A model generated the notes under the pieces. The model was not told where the DNA came from and did not search any database. It saw only the letters and a program-made list of their open reading frames with translations. The position numbers were made by a program, and so were the translations under genes. A stretch of DNA of 64,000 nucleotides from CAVYHJ01 sp963768165 [NCBI: uncultured bacterium] (GTDB taxonomy: Bacteria; UBP4; UBA4092): contig CAVYHJ010000028.1 of NCBI GenBank assembly GCA_963768165.1, forward strand, positions 372,001 through 436,000, given 5' to 3'. Positions 60,376 to 64,000 of the stretch are shown piece by piece; the stretch's first letter is position 1; every line of letters begins with the position of its first letter.

Positions 60376-61652
60376 TGTCACCGATATTACTGATTGCGTT
60401 TAAAGATTTAAAAGAACTTTGGCGGGACAAATTTGGTTTGTTCTGGGTCGTGGGATGGCCGGTTATTATGGCGGTATTGTTTGGATTTATCTATTCGGGA
60501 ATTGGTGAACAACAATCCAGTTCTATTTCAGTGGGTGTCGTCAATGAAGATAATTCAGATTACTCTGTCCGATTTATTCAGAATTTAAAAAAAAGAGAGG
60601 CGTTATATGTTGAAAATTATTCCCTGGATTCTGCGGAAAATAATGTGCGGAAAGGTAATCTGGCAGCCTATCTACGATTGAAAAAAGGGTTTGGGGATTC
60701 TATGGGTATGTTCGGAGACCAAAGTACTCTTGAAATCGGCATTGATCCCAGCCGGAAAGCGGAATCTGGTTATTTACAGGGGATGATTATGCAAACTCTC
60801 TTTGAATCCATGCAAAGTAAATTCCAGGATAAAACCAATGCACGGGAGATGATTCAAAAAGGGCAAAAATCCTTGACTCAAGATACGTCTATCAACTTAT
60901 TCCAGAAATTAATTATAGGTAAATTTTTGAAAGACTTGGATTCATTTATTGCAACCTCGGATAGTACTACTTATCAAAAAGGATTTTTTGGCGGAAAAGG
61001 AATGGATATGAAACTGGATACCAAAAATGTCCAAAGAGATTATTCCGGCCAACCCCGGTCTTCTTTTGATATTTCGTTTCCTTCGGCTATCTTGTGGGGG
61101 ATGATCGGATGCGCTTCCGCGTTTTCAATCTCTATCGTATCCGAACGTAGAAAAGGGACCTTTGCCCGGTTACGCATATCGCCTATTTCCACAAATCATA
61201 TCCTGATTGGCAAAGGGACCTCCTGCTTTTTGGCCTGTATCGGTGATATTTCTTTATTGTTAATCCTGGGAATAGGCTTCTTCCACCTCAGGGTTTCAAA
61301 CCCGTTTTATTTAATTATGGCGGCTGTTTGTATCGCCTGGTGTTTTGTGGGAATCATGATGTTTGTTTCGGTACTTGGCAAAACGGAACGCGCTGTCGCG
61401 GGTACCGGGTGGTCAATTTTTATGTTCATGGCAATGTTCGGCGGTTCAATGGTTCCTTTAATCTTTATGCCGGGGTGGATGAAATATGTCAGTCCCTTGA
61501 GTCCTGTTAAATGGGGCATTTATTCTCTGGAAGGGGCTATCTGGCGGGACTTCTCTTTCCAGGAAATGCTATTTCCCTGTGGGGTTTTATTAGCGGTGGG
61601 TCTCGTGATGTATTTGATTGGTTGGACGTTATTGAAAAAACAAAGAGAATAG
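60375..61652 (+). CDS. ABC-2 type exporter, permease
   Basis: A 425-residue membrane subunit pairing with the ATPase. One N-terminal helix (~20-40, VVGWPVIMAVLFGFIYSG), a large extracytoplasmic domain (~45-225), then five helices with FPSAILWGMIGCASAFSISIVSERRKGTFARLRI and the C-terminal LVMYLIGWTLL. This is the ABC2_membrane layout with a large external loop, as in YhgE/DrrB-like exporters. The ATG at 60375 is used, with TAGGAG upstream. The exported substrate is unknown. Confidence 0.92.
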   Translation: MSPILLIAFKDLKELWRDKFGLFWVVGWPVIMAVLFGFIYSGIGEQQSSSISVGVVNEDNSDYSVRFIQNLKKREALYVENYSLDSAENNVRKGNLAAYLRLKKGFGDSMGMFGDQSTLEIGIDPSRKAESGYLQGMIMQTLFESMQSKFQDKTNAREMIQKGQKSLTQDTSINLFQKLIIGKFLKDLDSFIATSDSTTYQKGFFGGKGMDMKLDTKNVQRDYSGQPRSSFDISFPSAILWGMIGCASAFSISIVSERRKGTFARLRISPISTNHILIGKGTSCFLACIGDISLLLILGIGFFHLRVSNPFYLIMAAVCIAWCFVGIMMFVSVLGKTERAVAGTGWSIFMFMAMFGGSMVPLIFMPGWMKYVSPLSPVKWGIYSLEGAIWRDFSFQEMLFPCGVLLAVGLVMYLIGWTLLKKQRE

Positions 61653-61757
61653 TATCCCTATCATAAAACCTATGGCTTATATTCGTCATGTTTTTTTCGG
61701 ATATTTTAAGTTGCTATTTAGGATATTGAGTAAAACAAACTATACTTTCATTTTTCG

Positions 61758-61766
61758 TGCTATACT
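61758..61766 (+). promoter_or_regulatory. Extended -10 promoter of the serpin gene
   Basis: TGCTATACT about 37 bases before the ATG at 61803; no clear -35. A CGGAGGTG ribosome binding site follows at 61791. Confidence 0.5.
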
Positions 61767-61802
61767 AATTTTTTAGTAAGCAACGTTAATCGGAGGTGTC
61801 TT

Positions 61803-63626
61803 ATGAAGCGGTTAATTGTGTTCCTTTTAATGCTTTCCTTTATTTCCTTAACCTATTGTTTTGGCGAAAGATACGTGTTGCAATTCAAAGATGGGAATGT
61901 GATTGAAGGGAATATAGTCTCGCAGGATGATGTCATGATAACCATAAAACTAGATTCCGATAAGAATATTTCCTATTACAAAGTCCTGTTGAATACACTT
62001 GAACCCAGTACCGGCTATCACACCCGGTTGGGAGACGATTCCTATAAAGCGAGAAAATACGCGGATGCTGTCAAAGAGTATGAAAAAGTCCTGCAAATCG
62101 ATCCGCAAAACGACCATGCTCAAAAACAAATTGCCGCTATTAACAAAAGGTATGCTTCCCAGCACAAGGAACAACAAGCCAAACAAAATGAAATTGCCGA
62201 TGCTCTGCTCTTTTCCCAAGGTATGTCTTATTACCGGAGTATGAATTATGAACTGGCGGCTAGTAAATTCAAGGAAGCCTTAACCTACAATGCCAATGAC
62301 AGTTCTGCCGCGGAGTATCTCAAGTTATCCACGCAGAAAGCCTCGGAAACAGAGCCGCAAAGTGTTCAAGATGAAGAAAAACTAATGCAATCTGAAAAGA
62401 CCGAAACCGTTAAACAGCCAGAATTAAATGCGGTGGTGGCAAATAATACGCCTCCCCCCGCTCCTACGGAAACAATCTCTGATGTGCAGAAAGTAGTTAC
62501 CGGGAATACCGCCTTTGCGCTGAACCTCTACAGCGAGTTAAAAACGACGGGTGGTAATTTGTTCTTTTCACCCTACAGTCTTTCCATGGCATTGGCGATG
62601 ACCTATGGCGGCGCACGGGGCCAAACAGCCGAACAAATGGCCCGTGTATTACAGTTCCCAACGCTCCCAAACAATAAACTACACGCTGCCTTTGGCGCCC
62701 TGAAAGCCAGAATGGATTCCATTCAAAAAGGTGGAACCGTCCAACTTAATATCGCGAATGCGCTGTGGCCGCAGAAGGGGTATCCCTTTCTAAACAAATA
62801 CCTCAACCTTTTAAAGTCGCAATACGGTGGCTCTGTTACGCCCTTGGATTATAAGGAAAATAAAGAGGCGGCCTGCCAGGCCATCAACCACTGGGTGGAA
62901 GAACAAACTCAGCATAAAATCACTGACCTGATTCAGCCAGGGTCGCTGAATTCATTAACACGTCTTGTGTTGGCCAATGCGATTTACTTCAAGGGCCAAT
63001 GGGCTACCCCATTCAATCCGAATGCTACGGTAAAGGATACCTTTCATCAGACCGTCATCAAAGATGTGCCCTGCCAGATGATGAAAAAGCAAGAAACTTT
63101 TGCCTATACCGAGACCCCTGACTTGCAAATCGTGGAACTTCCGTACGCCGGGAAAGAATTATCGATGGTTATTTTGTTGCCCCGAACGGTGGACGGTATC
63201 GGCACATTGGAAAACAGTCTTTCGGCAAAAAAGCTGACGGAGTGGTTTGGCAGCCTGAAAAAGAAAACAGTAATGGTACATTTGCCTAAATTCCTGCAGA
63301 CCAGTACGTTTAACTTGGCAGAAATCCTCGAGAAAATGGGCATGACTTTGGCATTCGATAATAAGGCGGATTTTTCCGGGATGAATGGGCATACCAATGA
63401 CTTATTCATTGGTGTTGTTAGGCACAAGGCGTATGTGGACATCAACGAGAAGGGTACGGAAGCAGCCGCAGCAACGGCGATTACGATGAGGATGAGCGCA
63501 AGACTGGGAGAGCGAGAAGTTCCTATCCCGGTGTTTCGGGCGGACCATCCATTTATTTTCCTGATTGTGGATAAGAACACGAGTAGTATTTTGTTCATGG
63601 GCCGTGTAAACGAGCCGAAAACCTAA
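61803..63626 (+). CDS. Exported TPR-serpin fusion protein
   Basis: A 607-residue exported protein joining three parts. Signal peptide at 1-~20 (LIVFLLMLSFISLTYCFG); a small beta domain (~24-65, VLQFKDGNVIEGNIV); two TPR units (~75-110 and ~140-180); a polar proline-rich linker (~180-235); and a complete serpin (~235-607). Serpins trap serine or cysteine proteases by a loop that inserts after cleavage. The hinge is inhibitory in type (E549-KGTEAAAAT), and counting 17 residues places P1 at S565, beside M564 and A566; NPFFFSPYSLSMALAMT-type and FRADHPFIFLI-type family signatures are present (FFSPYSLSMALAMTYGGA, VFRADHPFIFLI). Bacterial serpins are usually single-domain. Confidence 0.9.
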   Translation: MKRLIVFLLMLSFISLTYCFGERYVLQFKDGNVIEGNIVSQDDVMITIKLDSDKNISYYKVLLNTLEPSTGYHTRLGDDSYKARKYADAVKEYEKVLQIDPQNDHAQKQIAAINKRYASQHKEQQAKQNEIADALLFSQGMSYYRSMNYELAASKFKEALTYNANDSSAAEYLKLSTQKASETEPQSVQDEEKLMQSEKTETVKQPELNAVVANNTPPPAPTETISDVQKVVTGNTAFALNLYSELKTTGGNLFFSPYSLSMALAMTYGGARGQTAEQMARVLQFPTLPNNKLHAAFGALKARMDSIQKGGTVQLNIANALWPQKGYPFLNKYLNLLKSQYGGSVTPLDYKENKEAACQAINHWVEEQTQHKITDLIQPGSLNSLTRLVLANAIYFKGQWATPFNPNATVKDTFHQTVIKDVPCQMMKKQETFAYTETPDLQIVELPYAGKELSMVILLPRTVDGIGTLENSLSAKKLTEWFGSLKKKTVMVHLPKFLQTSTFNLAEILEKMGMTLAFDNKADFSGMNGHTNDLFIGVVRHKAYVDINEKGTEAAAATAITMRMSARLGEREVPIPVFRADHPFIFLIVDKNTSSILFMGRVNEPKT

Positions 63627-63794
63627 AGCCGAAAATTAACAACGAAACGATAGTAGAAGATGCGGTAATAGAGTTGCGCATCCTTGAGAGAGGGCAAGAT
63701 GAATTGCTTTTGTCTAATACCATTGACCATCACTCTTTATGCCTATAAAAAGGCGTTAATGGAACTTTAAATTCAATCACGAAGAGGAAGATTT

Positions 63795-64000
63795 ATGAGA
63801 ATTAAAAGGATTTATTTCAGTATTATTGTATCCATCGTAGTATTCATCGGAGGATGTACGCAGAAACCGGCGAAGCCCATGGATGCACAATCTTATTATG
63901 AGCAAGGGAGACAGTTATCTATGCAGGCAAAGTATCAGGAAGCGATAGGATATTTTGATAAGGCGTTAGCCATCAATTCTACTTATCTTCTCGCCTGGTA
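63795..64000 (+). CDS. TPR lipoprotein, N-terminal part (cut by window end)
   Basis: The first 68 codons of a gene that continues beyond the window. A lipoprotein signal (IIVSIVVFIGGC, Cys21) is followed by a TPR unit (AQSYYEQGRQLSMQAKYQEA, IGYFDKALAINSTYLLAW). GAGGAAG precedes the ATG. It should be anchored in a membrane facing the periplasm, like the TPR part of the preceding serpin fusion. Confidence 0.8.
   Translation, partial: MRIKRIYFSIIVSIVVFIGGCTQKPAKPMDAQSYYEQGRQLSMQAKYQEAIGYFDKALAINSTYLLAW

Overview
The window is a contiguous piece of chromosome from a Gram-negative (diderm) bacterium with moderate G+C and dense genes on both strands. Diderm evidence: a TamB-like translocation protein, a TolC/adaptor/RND efflux set, lipoproteins with lipoboxes and an O-antigen-ligase-like protein. 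A complete 13-gene complex I operon indicates a respiratory metabolism. I cannot place the phylum from sequence alone; the mix (SpoIID-like protein, DNRLRE protein, serpin, NuoE-NuoF fusion, many sigma-54/two-component parts) would fit a poorly sampled or candidate lineage. Promoters seem to use an ordinary housekeeping sigma factor, often with an extended -10 (TGnTATAAT); several genes lack an obvious Shine-Dalgarno sequence.

Layout. 1-4057: tail of miaA, then galK-galT and tilS on the minus strand. 4256-5736: a complete IS1380-family element with matched ends and a 5-base target duplication. 5742-6583: palindromes and an AT-rich orphan membrane protein. 6605-11716: a minus-strand operon of BON protein, TPR protein, sensor kinase, zinc-finger/NTF2-like protein and sigma-54 response regulator. 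11958-19003: cupin, lysS, a PA14-containing GH3 glycosidase, a BadF-type sugar kinase and a SpoIID-like protein. 19050-22260: an accessory patch with a gene relic, an AT-rich unknown gene divergent from a Gp37/Gp68 (DUF5131) gene, a second relic, a DNRLRE secreted protein and a small membrane protein. 22517-32154: HD-GYP protein, a secreted papain-fold candidate, O-antigen ligase-TPR protein, Mut7-C nuclease and TamB-like protein. 32358-46577: nuoABCD-EF-GHIJKLMN. 46661-48727: glutathione peroxidase, ECF sigma factor with zinc anti-sigma factor, DUF2892 protein. 48859-54625: TolC-adaptor-RND operon. 54865-64000: YncE/phosphoesterase fusion, GH5 glycosidase of different base composition, tiny ORFs, an ABC-2 exporter, a TPR-serpin fusion and the start of a TPR lipoprotein.

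The most unusual signals are (a) a set of long, near-perfect palindromes placed mostly just after stop codons, of which two (19014 and 36784) are the same element in opposite orientation, and one lies in frame inside tilS; (b) a serpin joined to a secreted TPR module; (c) a 7-base tandem repeat inside nuoG that could shift its frame; (d) a pair of near-identical promoter sequences bracketing the GH5 region; and (e) the five-gene two-component operon. I see no CRISPR array, tRNA, rRNA or prophage module.
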